A DNA stretch of 64,000 nucleotides from Petunia secreta (GCA_029990175.1 JARKIP010000021.1:16125501-16189500); one strand, 5' to 3'. Counted from the first letter of the stretch, positions 44,805-55,600 are shown. The notes: generated by a model not told the origin, from the sequence alone. Made by a program: numbers and translations.

Positions 44805-46181
44805 TCAGTCAGGTAACCTTTTTCCTACATTCAGCTCATTCTTAGTTATTACAACTTTGTCAGAAACAAACACACACTTAAACCCGTTTTTCACAAGAAG
44901 TGCAGTAGACACCAAGTTCTTCCTAATTTCAGGAACGTGAAGAACATTGGTCAGAGTCACAACCTTGCCAGACGTCATCTTGAGGAATATCTTCCCATAT
45001 CCTTCAATTTTGGCCGTTGCAGAATTGCCCATAGAGAGCGCCTCATCAGGTCCAGCGGGAGCATACGAAGCAAAGGCTTCCTTCACAGCACAAACATGGC
45101 GGGTGGCTCCTGAATCAATCCACCATTCCTTAGGATTTCCAACTAAGTTGCATTCAGAAATCATAGCACATAGATCAGTGTCTTGCACTCCTTGGGCCAG
45201 TTTTGTCTCTTCAACCATGTTTGCTTGACCTTTTTCCTTTTTCCTGTCCTTCTTTGCAGCACGACAGTCTGCGGACTTATGTCCACTCTTGCCACAGTTG
45301 TAGCAATTTCCCTTGAACTTTTTCTTGCTGGGGTTTGTCTTCCCTCCAGAAGGCCTCTTTCTCTTATTTTGATTTGGAGTGTGCTCAACTATATTTGCTC
45401 CCGCTATTGCAGCACTTCCACGAGCCTTCTTTGCAGCAGATTTGTTGTCCTCTTCAATCCTCAAGCGTACAACCAAATCTTCAAGGGTCATCTCCTTGCG
45501 CTTGTGTTTCAAGTAATTTTTAAAGTCATTCCATGATGGAGGTAACTTTTCAATCATGGCTGCAACTTGAAACGCTTCATTAATCTTCAAACCTTCAAAG
45601 AAAAGTTTGTTAGCAACAATATAAGTAATACTCTTAACAGAAGTATTAATCAAGATCAAACCTTCAGCAAGGAGATCATGGATAAGGACTTGAAGTTCTT
45701 GGACTTGGGACACAACAGATTTGTTATCCACCATTTTATAATCCAGAAATTTGGCAGCCACAAATTTTTTCAGTCCAGCGTCTTCAGTCTTATATTTCTT
45801 TTCTAAAATATCCCACAGTTTCTTAGACGTTTCAACATTACTGTAAACGTTGTACAGGTCATCTTCCAAGCCACTTAGAATGTAATTCTTGCATAGGAAG
45901 TCAGAATGCTTCCAAGCCTCAATCACAAGGAAGCGTTCGTTTTCAGGTGTTTCATCAGTCAGGACTGGAGCATCCTCGTTGATAAACCTTTGCAGGCTTA
46001 AGGTGGTCAGATAAAAGAACATCTTTTGCTGCCACCTTTTAAAATCCTCACCAGAAAACTTCCCCGGCTTTTCTGCAGGTGGCATAACCGTTGCAGCAGC
46101 ACGGCTAGGCCCAGCAGCACCAGAAACTGCGGTAGCATTCGTATTCACAGCAGGGACAGTTTGTTCAGCTCCGTTAGTCAT
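44805..46181 (-). CDS. Copia Gag-protease, N-terminal part of the polyprotein
   Basis: The first ATG (minus strand, 46181) begins MTNGAEQTVP. The capsid region has FSGEDFKRWQQKMFFYL, a UBN2-type block with WDILEKKYKTED, and MIEKLPPSWNDF. A basic linker and a complete zinc knuckle, CYNCGKSGHKSADC, follow. The aspartic protease has an intact WIDSGATRHVC active site. The ORF then runs to a stop at 44805-44807 after NVGKRLPD. A 1-nt length change in an A5 run (near 44820) shifts the frame; the next frame continues directly into the pre-integrase region of pol. Confidence 0.95.
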   Translation of the reverse strand: MTNGAEQTVPAVNTNATAVSGAAGPSRAAATVMPPAEKPGKFSGEDFKRWQQKMFFYLTTLSLQRFINEDAPVLTDETPENERFLVIEAWKHSDFLCKNYILSGLEDDLYNVYSNVETSKKLWDILEKKYKTEDAGLKKFVAAKFLDYKMVDNKSVVSQVQELQVLIHDLLAEGLILINTSVKSITYIVANKLFFEGLKINEAFQVAAMIEKLPPSWNDFKNYLKHKRKEMTLEDLVVRLRIEEDNKSAAKKARGSAAIAGANIVEHTPNQNKRKRPSGGKTNPSKKKFKGNCYNCGKSGHKSADCRAAKKDRKKEKGQANMVEETKLAQGVQDTDLCAMISECNLVGNPKEWWIDSGATRHVCAVKEAFASYAPAGPDEALSMGNSATAKIEGYGKIFLKMTSGKVVTLTNVLHVPEIRKNLVSTALLVKNGFKCVFVSDKVVITKNELNVGKRLPD

Positions 46182-46434
46182 CTCTGTCAAGTGACACAAG
46201 CAGAAACAATATTAATAAACTGTTTAAACAATAGGAGTAGAAAAAACCACGAAGACTTTTAATCCCCACAAACAGATTATTTCACAGTAATTAGGAGTAG
46301 AAAAAACCACGAAGGTTTTAGTCTCCACAGCAGATTAATATATTATAAACGAGTAAAAAACCACAAAGGTTTTAGTCTCCTTAACCAGTATTTATTTAAG
46401 TGCAGAAAATAAATAACAGTAGATTTCTTAAGCT
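46182..46434 (-). other. Leader of the minus-strand copia with three tandem repeats
   Basis: Three units of about 60 bp (46230-46285, 46290-46345, 46350-46410) share AGGAGTAGAAAAAACCACGA then AGGTTTTAGTCTCCACA on the plus strand. The sequence next to the 5' LTR (minus strand AGCTTAAGAAATCTACTG) is not the TGGTATCAGAGC primer site seen in the other copia element, so a different priming mode is possible. Confidence 0.75.
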
Positions 46435-47170
46435 TGTTATTCCTGCAACCAAATAAATCAGAAAAGACAATAAACAAAAGTATATTATCAGTTGTTATGG
46501 GACAATCCCGAGCCCACAATTTACTTGTGTCTCCTTAAGAAATCTAACCCCCTCACAGTTGCCCAAGGTTCACGGGTTAATTTCTCCCAGGATGGAACGG
46601 GATAACAGTTCTACTGTAGCGGCACTTCAAACAGTAGAACACTGCGAACTCAAAGAAAACGGAGCAAATCACACGACTTACTAAGACTTACTTAGTATGC
46701 AGAAAAAAGAGGAATGCAGTAAGAAGTTTTGTATTTCTGTGTGTGTTCAAATGTTGAAGACTGACCAGCTTATATAGCCATGGGAAATGGAAGGAAGAGT
46801 CACCACTAATGGCCACTAACACTGCCACTAATGGCACCTGAATTCATTAAATGTCAGTAATGAGTAGTCCACTAATGAGAAAACGTGGGAGAGTGGGAGA
46901 ACGTGGAGGAATAACTATCATATCAATTGACCGAAATCCGAAATCCGAAATCCGGAAGCCGAAGCCGAGACGAGCGAGCGACGACGATGGCGCGAGGCTT
47001 TCCTTCTTCTCAACCCTTTTAAGAGCTAAGAGAAGTGAATTTGTATTTAAACCCAACAAAAGTCTTTTCCTCTACCATTATGGGAGAATGTGCATTTCCT
47101 TACTAAAAGGAACCTTTTCACCTTCCCACCCATTTCCCATTCACACTCTATTTATTCCAAAATCCCAACA
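46435..47170 (-). repeat. 5' LTR of the minus-strand copia, 736 bp
   Basis: Terminal TGTTGGG...AATAACA. The sequence is nearly identical to the 3' LTR outside three length differences. On the minus strand, TATTTAAACCCAAC or CTATATAAGCTGG (plus CCAGCTTATATAGCC at 46761) may serve as TATA; the latter is better placed for a U3 promoter. Confidence 0.9.
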
Positions 47171-49429
47171 AAGACTTCCCGCCAAATTACTCAAAACTTA
47201 AAATTTGATGCTTCCAAAGTTCAAAAGAACTGAAGAGACTCTCTAACCTTTGAACGTCAAGCAGGATGAAGAAACTCACATGGAAGATCCTAAGTTAATT
47301 AGCATTCCCCTCGAGTAGTGGCAAAGGAAGACCATGAGGATGCAAATATGCAGTATATGCTACCAATTTGCAGCACCCGAAGAACACACAGCCAGCAGTC
47401 ATAATGAAATCTCTATACAATGAACGACTTGATAGTACACCTCAGATTGCATTAGCAACTGGCCAAAAATTGTGTGTTACTCTGCAAAGAACAGTTCCCT
47501 TTGGTGTACACGATAATAGGATCTACAAATTCTTTCAGGAAAAGGAGAAGGAAACAAACTGGCATTATCAAACAAGTACAATCAAGTGAACATATGGGAA
47601 AACAAAGAAAGGGGTGGAGCATAAACTATCCAAAAAAAAAAAAAAAAACTTAACAAGCAAAATGCGAGCATAAACTAGGTTTAAGTGACTTGTTTATGCA
47701 CTTGAATTGAATCTATTTTTCCGCAAAAACTAGCGTGGATTCTAAGAAAACATATAAGTAGAACTTGCAGCCAAGGATACATCAATCACCACATTGCCCT
47801 GACATAAAGATATCAATATGACAGAATAATAACCACATGTACATGTACCGATAAAAATGTGCTAAAGCAACATAACCAGATACTGGAAGATACATATGAA
47901 CTTTCAAAAGCCACTCTCAGCCTCGACACTAGCTGGTTCCTACCAAATGTAAAAGTGAATTCAGAGTACCAATGGCTAACTGTGAGTGCTGAATGGCGCT
48001 TTTGCCTTTTTCTTGGGCAGAAAGGACAAGGCTGAAGCTGTTGAAATTAACTGTGACAGTTACTGATTGAAACAAAATTTTGCTAATATAGATCACAACC
48101 CAACAACAAAAGAAATGAACTACTATATGGATCAAGAGCGAATGGATTTCTTTCATTTGGCCTTACAATACATAAATGATATATGACTAGAACATAGAGA
48201 AGAAAAAGGAGAATAGTTCCATCATAACAAGGTCCATTTACTAAGGAAGTCCAACAACAGGTTAACCCCACAGTACATGATTTTGTAGCTCTACTTAACA
48301 AGTTTATGAAACAATTAAAGAATAGGCTTTCATTTACATAAAAATTCTACCTACATCACTGTCCCTCTAGATTTTATAGGAAATAAAGACACTTCTAACT
48401 CGAAATGTATGGCTTTCATATGTCATTTCATAAACTGTTCAGTTTCAGTTTCAACAAGAAATCAGAATCGGCCTACAGTGCACGCATACTACAACAACAT
48501 ATTATTCCACAAGTAGAGTCGGGAGAAGTTGAAGTGTACGTAAGCTTTACCCTTGCCTTTGAGAAAAGTAGAAAGGCTATTTCCGATAGACCCTGGGCTC
48601 AAGCCTACACTGCCTGCATCATCCTTAATAATCATATCACTATCTAGAATATCATCCTGTTAGACTAACATCTCTAATCCATAATTCAGCAGTTTCGACA
48701 ATCTTATTTCACTTTATAAAGCATAAAACAATAAAGAGTAGTTCCAGCATACAAGGTTCATTTATTAGGTCCAACAAAAGGTCAACCACGCAGTACATAA
48801 TTTTGTAACACTACTTAAATAGTTCGTGAACAAATCCAGTATAGGTTTTCATTTACATACAAAATTTCAACTAGGATCATATCATATATGTATAGCATTC
48901 ATATTTTTTTCTGAAAGCAAATTTAGCTTCAAATTTAATAAGAAACAAAACTAGAGCAAAACCCATACAATAACACCAATGCTTAGCATAACACATGGAC
49001 AAATAGCAGTTACAAACTAATAACACATGATTAGAAGGCATAAAAACAATGGTAAAAAAAAAAGGCAAATTCATAAAGGACACGACAAGCAATTTACCCA
49101 AACGTAGTAAGTTGTTCATTGACTCAGCACAAAAGCTTAGTAATATGATGATACTTGGAGTTTCATCAAAACCAGAAAATGATCGATCTGAATCGTTGGA
49201 TGACCAAGAGAAGGCTCATGGTTCTCTCCCGGGCTCTACTCTTTGGCCTTCCCGAAGATTCTGACGATCATTTTCCCATAAGCTTTGTACTCCAATATCT
49301 GGATGGATGAGATGGAGTTTTTAAATATATTAAGGGGAAAAGAAAATGGCGGCAGGTGAAAATATTTGAATTCTAATTTCAATCCATTTATTTAACCAAG
49401 GGTCTGAAAGTACAAAATAAGGATAAGTG
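47171..49429 (-). repeat. Duplicated segment A, right part
   Basis: It continues copy A after the copia insertion and is collinear with about 61,785-63,830. Shared blocks include AGTCATAATGAAATCTCT (47397 and 62058), GAATTCAGAGTA.CAA and TGAGTGCTGAATGG.GCTTTTGC (47985 and 63310), CAAGCAATTTACCCAAA (49085), and TTGTTCATTGACT (49112 and 63812). Similarity ends there; beyond 49130, copy A does not contain the H2B gene that follows copy B. An internal duplication (about 48215-48350 and 48740-48870) brackets a SINE. Confidence 0.65.
48488..48608 (-). mobile_element. Solanaceae-type SINE, minus strand
   Basis: Read on the minus strand: GGTCTATCGGAAATAGCC, then GGGTAAAGCTTACGTACAC, CCCGACTCTACTTGTGG, and a TTGTTGTAG tail. 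The family is the same as the copies in intron 2 of the 11-exon gene. It is absent from the collinear place in copy B, so it inserted after the duplication. Confidence 0.75.
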
Positions 49430-50328
49430 TGTTGAGAGCTGGTTTTGAAGCATGACAAACGAGAAGGACTCCGAGGTTCTCACTAAGGACCTAGTCCTTA
49501 GAATAAAGGGCACAGGTGATCGAAAAGATTACGGGTTGCAAATTCCTGCGGAACTAGGAGTAGTGGCGCGTGATTGAACACACATCCTAGTCAGACTAAA
49601 AGAAGCTGTGTCCAGGCTGTGTCTGCGAAGTGTGAAAAGGAGTTGGACTTCAACAAGGAAAGGGAATCCTGACTTGCCTTAATTAAAAGATTCCTTGTAG
49701 AACTCTACTAGGGTTTCAAGACCCATATATATGCAAGTAGTAGAGACAGCCGAAATTAGTTATTCAAAAACAGAGAGTTGAGAGCATACAAAGGCGATCT
49801 AGCATCTTTCTACGTGAGTAAACTGCAGAAGACAACTTGTGTGCAAGCAGTGTATAGAGTCTAGATTTTCTGTCTAGGTTCGTCAAGTTGCAAGTTGGCT
49901 TTAATTAGAGCTTTCATAGTTTTACCTATTGGCTTATTCAGAAGCACATGTATTAGGTGAACTTTTGTGTAATTACTGAGAAGCTAGAGTTTAGCTTTGA
50001 GTAGTAAGTAGGGTCTAGAGTGTAGCCCCTTGGTTACAGAGTTTGTAATCAGAAACATTGCTCTTGTGTTAGTGGATTCAGTGCTAAAATCCCAGAGTGT
50101 GGGTCGTGGTTTTTTCTCCCTTGAGCAAGGAGTTTTTCCACGTAAAAATCCTTGTGTTCTTGTGTGTACGTTTGTGTGATTTAGTGTTCCAGGCAGCAGA
50201 AGAGAAAATCTGAGAACTAGGTTCTTCACCAGGAGAACAAGGTTCTTGAAACGAAAATCGGAGGACACTATTTTCAACCCCCCCCCCCCCCCCTTCTAGT
50301 GTCTTAAGGAGGTGCATAAAGTGTAACA
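49430..50328 (+). repeat. 5' LTR of the SIRE-like element, 899 bp
   Basis: TG...CA ends. A TATATATG-type TATA (near 49727) lies about 300 bp in. A C16 tract (50278-50293) lies 35 bp before the end; the 3' LTR has C18 there. Short minus-strand open stretches in both LTRs are not genes. Confidence 0.93.
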
Positions 50329-50329
50329 A

Positions 50330-50346
50330 GTGGTATCAGAGCGGGT
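50330..50346 (+). promoter_or_regulatory. Primer-binding site of the SIRE-like element
   Basis: TGGTATCAGAGCGGGT begins two bases after the LTR end. It is the standard plant copia sequence complementary to the 3' end of initiator tRNA-Met. Confidence 0.92.
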
Positions 50347-50383
50347 CTTCTTGTAAGAGGTTAACACCTTAACAAGGATCAAA

Positions 50384-51511
50384 ATGAGTGCACCACCTAC
50401 CATCACTGAAGGTCAGTCAGTTCAGAGACCTCCACAGTTCAACGGGCAATACTATGCTTGGTGGAAAAGCAGGATGGAGAACTACATATGTGCTGAAGAT
50501 TATCAACTCTGGCTGATAGTGTCTGAAGGAAATCTGATTCCCACAAAAGTAGTAGGTGAAGGAGATGCTGCTAAGCAAGAACCTAAACCAAAAGAAGAGT
50601 TCAATGAAACGGATTATAAGATGATTGAAAAAAATCGCAAAGCCAAAAGACTGGTCATTTGTGGTCTTGGTCCTGAAGAGTTCAATCGTGTATCATCTTA
50701 TAAGACTGCTAAGGAAATATGGGATGCGTTGCAGGTTGCACATGAAGGAACCACAGAAGTGAAGGATTCCAAGCAAAGAATGCTGAAAAGGCAATTTGAA
50801 CTTTTCACCATGGGTGAGAAAGAGTCAATTCAGGACATGATGACAAGGTTGACTATCATCACTAATGAAATGAGATCCCTGGACATGGAATTGCCTGAAA
50901 TAGAGATGGTCGATAAAGTCCTGAATGTGCTGCCTGAAGCATGGGAACCCAAAATGACTGCTATCATTGAATCCAAACCTCTGAAATCAATTAAACTTGA
51001 AGAACTAGTTGGAAGCTTGAAGACTCATGAGATGATGAAAGACTCAAAGGCTAAGCCATCTGTAAAGAAGGACAAGACCCTTGCTCTTGAAGCAACTGAA
51101 GAAACTGATGAGTATATTGATCTTCAATCAGTTGAAGCGGCAATGGTGAGTGCCTTAAGACAGAAGCTGAATCTGGAAAGGTTCAAGGGATTCAAGAGAG
51201 GTGGAAAAGAGGGTTCTAGCAGGAAGAACATAGTTGACAGTCCTGACTACTCAGGGTGCTTCAAATGTTTCAAAAAGGATCATGCGGTAGTAGATTGTCC
51301 TATGTGGGAAATAGAATGGATGAAAAATAGAGCATCCAAGGAAAAGGAGAAGGAGACACTAAAGGAAGTTGATAAAGATAAAAGGAAGTCAAGACGACCT
51401 CCAAACTTCAGAGCAGAAAGAAGAATGAGGCATTCTATGCTACATGGGGACCTACTGACAGTGAATCCGACCATGAAAAGGATTCTGGAGATGACTCGCC
51501 ACTGGCACTAA
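50384..51511 (+). CDS. SIRE-like Gag, first part, ends at a frameshift
   Basis: The ATG is 54 bp after the primer site. The capsid head has RPPQFNGQYYAWWKSRMENY and YQLWLIVSEG, then UBN2-type blocks with AKEIWDALQVAHEGT and VLNVLPEAWEPKM. A zinc knuckle, CFKCFKKDHAVVDC, follows, with the Gly usually found before His replaced. A frame break lies between about 51390 and 51440, because the natural continuation (AFYATWGPTDSESD) is in another frame, which leads into the next ORF. The last 25 or so codons listed here are therefore out-of-frame. Confidence 0.9.
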   Translation: MSAPPTITEGQSVQRPPQFNGQYYAWWKSRMENYICAEDYQLWLIVSEGNLIPTKVVGEGDAAKQEPKPKEEFNETDYKMIEKNRKAKRLVICGLGPEEFNRVSSYKTAKEIWDALQVAHEGTTEVKDSKQRMLKRQFELFTMGEKESIQDMMTRLTIITNEMRSLDMELPEIEMVDKVLNVLPEAWEPKMTAIIESKPLKSIKLEELVGSLKTHEMMKDSKAKPSVKKDKTLALEATEETDEYIDLQSVEAAMVSALRQKLNLERFKGFKRGGKEGSSRKNIVDSPDYSGCFKCFKKDHAVVDCPMWEIEWMKNRASKEKEKETLKEVDKDKRKSRRPPNFRAERRMRHSMLHGDLLTVNPTMKRILEMTRHWH

Positions 51512-52455
51512 TGGGTATGTCAGAAAATAGTTCCGATGAAGAAGATCTTCGAGAATTGAGAGGAGGAAGAGATCCGTCAAAACCCCCTGTGTTTAACGGA
51601 ACTTACTACAGGAACTGGAAGAAACAAATGAAGACCTTCTTGCAAGCCGCAGACTATAGTCTTTGGCTAATTGTGAAAAGAGGACCTTATGTCCCGGTGA
51701 AGAGGGCTGCAAATGGTGTCCTAGTGCCAAAGAAGGTGGAAGAACTGGATCCCCAAGACCTTGACTGGCTTCAGGCAAATGCCAAAGCTGAATGGTACCT
51801 GAAGAGAGGACTCACCTATGATGTGCTGGCTAAAATTTCTGAGTGTAAGTCGGCCAAGGAAGTCTGGGAAAAGCTGAAAGAGGTGTACTCAGATGATGTT
51901 CAAAAGAAGGACTCAGCTCTGATGGCAACAGATGGAACTGAAGATGCTCACTCTGCAGAGGTATGTCTATCTGAACTAAAAGAAACCTTGCATACATACT
52001 CTTCTGAGAATCTGATCTTAATCACTGCTACCTTGATTGAGGGTTATGAAAAGGAGAAGCTTGAAAAGGACAAACTAGCAGAAGAATTAAGTAATCTTAG
52101 AACTAAGCACAAGAGTCTCCTAGAACAGAACATTGAACTAGAAGAAGTCAATACCGTTTTGACAGGACAGACTCTGGTGTCAAACTCTAAAATCACTGAT
52201 CTTGAACTAGAATGCAATCAGTTAAAAGAAAGTGCAAATGGTAAGCAAATAATAAGTGAAGTTCAAACCTTTTTGGAAAATGAATTAAAAAGAGCAAATG
52301 AAATTCTATATCAGGAAACTGAGAAGAACAAGGTCCTAAGTCAAAAGGTTGAAAAAGCAAAATTTGAGCTTATCAAGTTAACTAAGTGGAACAAATCATC
52401 AGAGGCAATGAACTGGGTTCTTGAGAATCAAAACAGAGGAAAACAAGGATTTTAG
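51511..52455 (+). CDS. SIRE-like Gag, second part, with a duplicated capsid head
   Basis: It continues the gag linker (MGMSENSSDEEDL) but then contains a second capsid head, PPVFNGTYYRNWKKQMKTFL, YSLWLIVKRGPYVP and KSAKEVWEKLKEVYSDD. This parallels PPQFNGQYYAWWKSRMENYI and YQLWLIVSEG of the first. After it the expected acidic linker resumes, followed by a long coiled coil (about residues 170-290, EKLEKDKLAEELSNLRTKHK and following). Single gag heads are normal in this lineage, so a partial gag was inserted or duplicated in frame within the linker. It ends at a TAG created by a frameshift near 52450. Confidence 0.8.
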   Translation: MGMSENSSDEEDLRELRGGRDPSKPPVFNGTYYRNWKKQMKTFLQAADYSLWLIVKRGPYVPVKRAANGVLVPKKVEELDPQDLDWLQANAKAEWYLKRGLTYDVLAKISECKSAKEVWEKLKEVYSDDVQKKDSALMATDGTEDAHSAEVCLSELKETLHTYSSENLILITATLIEGYEKEKLEKDKLAEELSNLRTKHKSLLEQNIELEEVNTVLTGQTLVSNSKITDLELECNQLKESANGKQIISEVQTFLENELKRANEILYQETEKNKVLSQKVEKAKFELIKLTKWNKSSEAMNWVLENQNRGKQGF

Positions 52456-52694
52456 GATTCAAGAAACCACTGCCTCCTTATAACCCTAAAAGCAAGTACG
52501 TAGGGTTACCCTGCAACATGCTATGTACTTTTTGTGGTGAAACAGGTCATATCAAACAAAAATGCATACATGTAAGCAAGGCAAAGGCTAAAAACAAAAG
52601 AAATGTCTTACCTAAATGGGCTAGACAGGACCTGATTTATCCATTTTCTAGTAAGAAGGGATCCAAGCTTGTCTGGGTTCCTAAGGCTAACCAC
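52455..52694 (+). pseudogene. SIRE-like Gag C-terminus with second zinc knuckle, frameshifted
   Basis: The frame changes near 52450. It then reads GFKKPLPPYNPKSKYVG, the knuckle CTFCGETGHIKQKC, a basic tail, and KLVWVPKANH before an in-frame TAA at 52695-52697. Pol follows in the same frame (see the finding on this stop). Confidence 0.8.
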
Positions 52695-52697
52695 TAA

Positions 52698-55600
52698 TTT
52701 GTTTTGCAGGCTGGAGTGAGGGAGAACAACCCAAGCTGGATTCTCGACAGTAGTTGTTCGAGGCACATGACTGGAGATAGGAGAAACTTTCTCTCACTTG
52801 CAGCATTTCAAGGAGGCAGTGTGGCCTTCAGAGGAGGAAAAAATGGTCAAATAGTTGGAATTAGAAAGATTGGGAGAACTCCAGATCATGCCATTGAGAA
52901 TGTTTATTGTGTTGATGGTCTTCGACACAATCTGTTGAGTATCTCCCAACTATTTGACAGAGGAAATGAAGTGAAGTTCACATCTGTAGGATGCATTGTG
53001 AAGAACCTACACGGTGGAGAAATTGTAATGGAAGGAAAAAGGGTGAACAATGTTTACAAGGCATCACTGAAGTCATTACCTGAAAACAACCTTACATGTC
53101 TAAATGTACAAGAGAGTGACTCTCAGCTGTGGCACAAAAGAATGGGACATGCAAGTCTCTCACAACTGAACAAGCTTGTATCAAAGGAGCTGGTTCGTGG
53201 ATTGCCAAGTAAGAGATTTAAAAACATTAAGATGTGTGATGCGTGTGTGAAGGGAAAGCATGTGAGATCATCCTTTAAGTCCAAGAAGGTGGTAAGCACA
53301 TCAAAACTACTGGAACTGTTGCATATGGATCTGTGTGGACCTATGAGAGTCAGAAGTAGAGGAAGAAAGAGATTCGTGTTTGTGATTGTTGATGACTACT
53401 CTCGATACACATGGACTCTGTTCTTGGCAACTAAAGATGAAGCTTTTGACAGCTTTAAAGACTGGGCTGGTGTAGTTCAGAAGAGGCTAGTCTTGAACTC
53501 ATCAGCATCAGATCTGATCATGGAACTGAGTTTGAAAACTCAAAATTCTCTGAATATTGTGCAAGGAACAACATAGATCATAACTTCTCCGCTCCAAGAA
53601 CTCCCCAACAAAATGGAGTAGTAGAGAGGAAGAACAGATCTGTGGAAGATATGGCCAGGACTATGCTGTTGTCAAGTGGTCTTGCAAGAAACTTTTGGGC
53701 TGAGGCTATAAATACTGCATGTTACTTGCTGAACAGATGTTCAATCAGAGCAATTCTTGACAAGACCACATATGAGTTACTCAGAGGTAGAAAGCCAAAC
53801 ATTGCTCATCTATGATCTTTTGGGTGCAGATGCTTTGTTCACAACAATGGAAAAGGACCCCTGGGAAAGTTCGATGCTAGGAGTGAAGGGGCAATATTTC
53901 TTGGCTATTCGACCCAAAGCAAGGCATACAAAGTGTTTAATAAAAGGATACAGACAGTGGAAGAAAGTATGCATGTGGTCTTTGATGAATCAGGCAAGGC
54001 ACTGGAGGAACGTGAGACAGATGATCAAGAAATTGGGCTTAGCAGGGAAGAAGGTGTGAATGAACTGGAAGAATCTGAAGACAAGGAGACATCAGGAGAA
54101 GATCCAAGTACACTGGAACAAGGGGTAAATCTGACAGGGGGAACTGCTGATGAAGCTAATGATCCAGCAAGTCAAGAAGAAACTCACCAGGATAACGCGA
54201 GTTCTTCCAGTCATGTCAAACTAAGGCCATGGAAACACCAAAGATCTCATCCTTTGGAGAATGTCTTATCAGAACTGGATACAGGAATCATGACCAGGTC
54301 AGCCTTGAAGAATTTCTGTGCTTTCTTTGCGTTTCTTTCATCTCTGGAACCAAAGAACGTAAAGGAGGCTCTAGAAGATCCAGATTGGATTCTAGCTATG
54401 CAGGAGGAATTGCATCAATTTGAAATAAGAAAAGTGTGGCATCTAGTTCCTAAGCCAAAGGACAGATCAATAATTGGAACCAAAAGGGTATTCAGGAACA
54501 AACTAGATGAGCATGGTATAGTGACGAGAAACAAAGCAAGATTAGTAGTGCAAGGCTATAGTCAAGAAGAAGGAATTGACTACGATGAGACCTTTGCACC
54601 TGTGGCAAGGATGGAGGCTATCAGAATGCTAATCGCTTTTGCTACATACATGGAGTTCACACTATATCAGATGGATGTGAAGAGTGCCTTTTTAAACGGA
54701 TACCTGAATGAAGAAGTCTATGTTATACAGCCACCAGGCTTTGTGAATAATGAATTCCCTGATCATGTTTACAAACTGGACAAGGCTCTTTATGGACTGA
54801 AGCAAGCCCCTAGAGCTTGGTATGAAAGGCTATCAGGATTTCTATTGAAGAATGGATTCTCAAGAGGAAAGATTGACAACACACTGTTCCTCAAAAAAAA
54901 AAGGAAAGGACCTATTGGTGGTTCAAGTGTATGTTGATGATATTATTTTTGGAGCCACTGATGAGGGGCTATGCAAAGGCTTTGCTGATCTGATGGGAAG
55001 TGAATTTGAAATGAGCATGATGGGAGAACTAAATTTCTTCCTTGGATTGCAAATAAAACAAATGCCTTAAGGAACTATGATTCACCAGCAGAAGTATGTC
55101 AAGGAACTACTGAAGAAGTTTGACATGGAAGGAGCAAAAGAAATGACTACTCCCATTGCACCTGGGACAAAGCTGGATATGGATGAACTCGGTCCTTCAA
55201 CAGACGAGACAAAATATAGAGGAATCATAGGATCACTTCTTTATCTCACAGCCAGTCGACCTGACATTGTATATAGTGTAGGACTGTGTGCTAGATTTCA
55301 GTCCAAACCCAAGGAGTCACATTTGACAGCTGTGAAGAGGATCCTGAGATACCTGAAAGGAACTCGGGACCTTTGTCTCTAGTACCCAAGAGGAATTACT
55401 TTTGAACTAATTGGTTTTGCTGATGCAGACTATGCAGGTCACCTGGTGGACAGGAAAAGCACTTCAGGAATGGCACACTTTCTGGGTCCTTGTTTGATCT
55501 CTTGGGCCACAAAGAAGCAAAACTCAGTTGCCTTATCAACTGCTGAAGCCGAGTATGTGGCAGCTGCATTATGCTGTTCACAGTTGCTGTGGATCAAACA

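Larger units (their letters stand above)
40705..47175 (-). mobile_element. Ty1/copia retrotransposon, near-intact, minus strand
   Basis: The element at 40710-47170 is flanked by a perfect AAGAC duplication (40705-40709 and 47171-47175). Reading on the minus strand, the LTRs start TGTTGGGATTTTGG and end TTGCAGGAATAACA. The polypurine tract TGTGGGGGAT lies next to the 3' LTR (plus 41574-41583). Gag (44805-46181) and pol (42131-44782) cover the interior in the copia order gag, protease, integrase, RT, RNase H. The only coding lesion I see is a 1-nt frameshift between them. The matching pre-insertion site is preserved in the duplicated copy near 61785. Confidence 0.95.

Noticed and set aside
49049..49264. 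A 71-codon plus-strand open stretch with a natural-looking C-terminus
   Set aside because: The minus strand is equally open over the same bases, and no supporting motif, promoter or paralog (copy B diverges here) was found.
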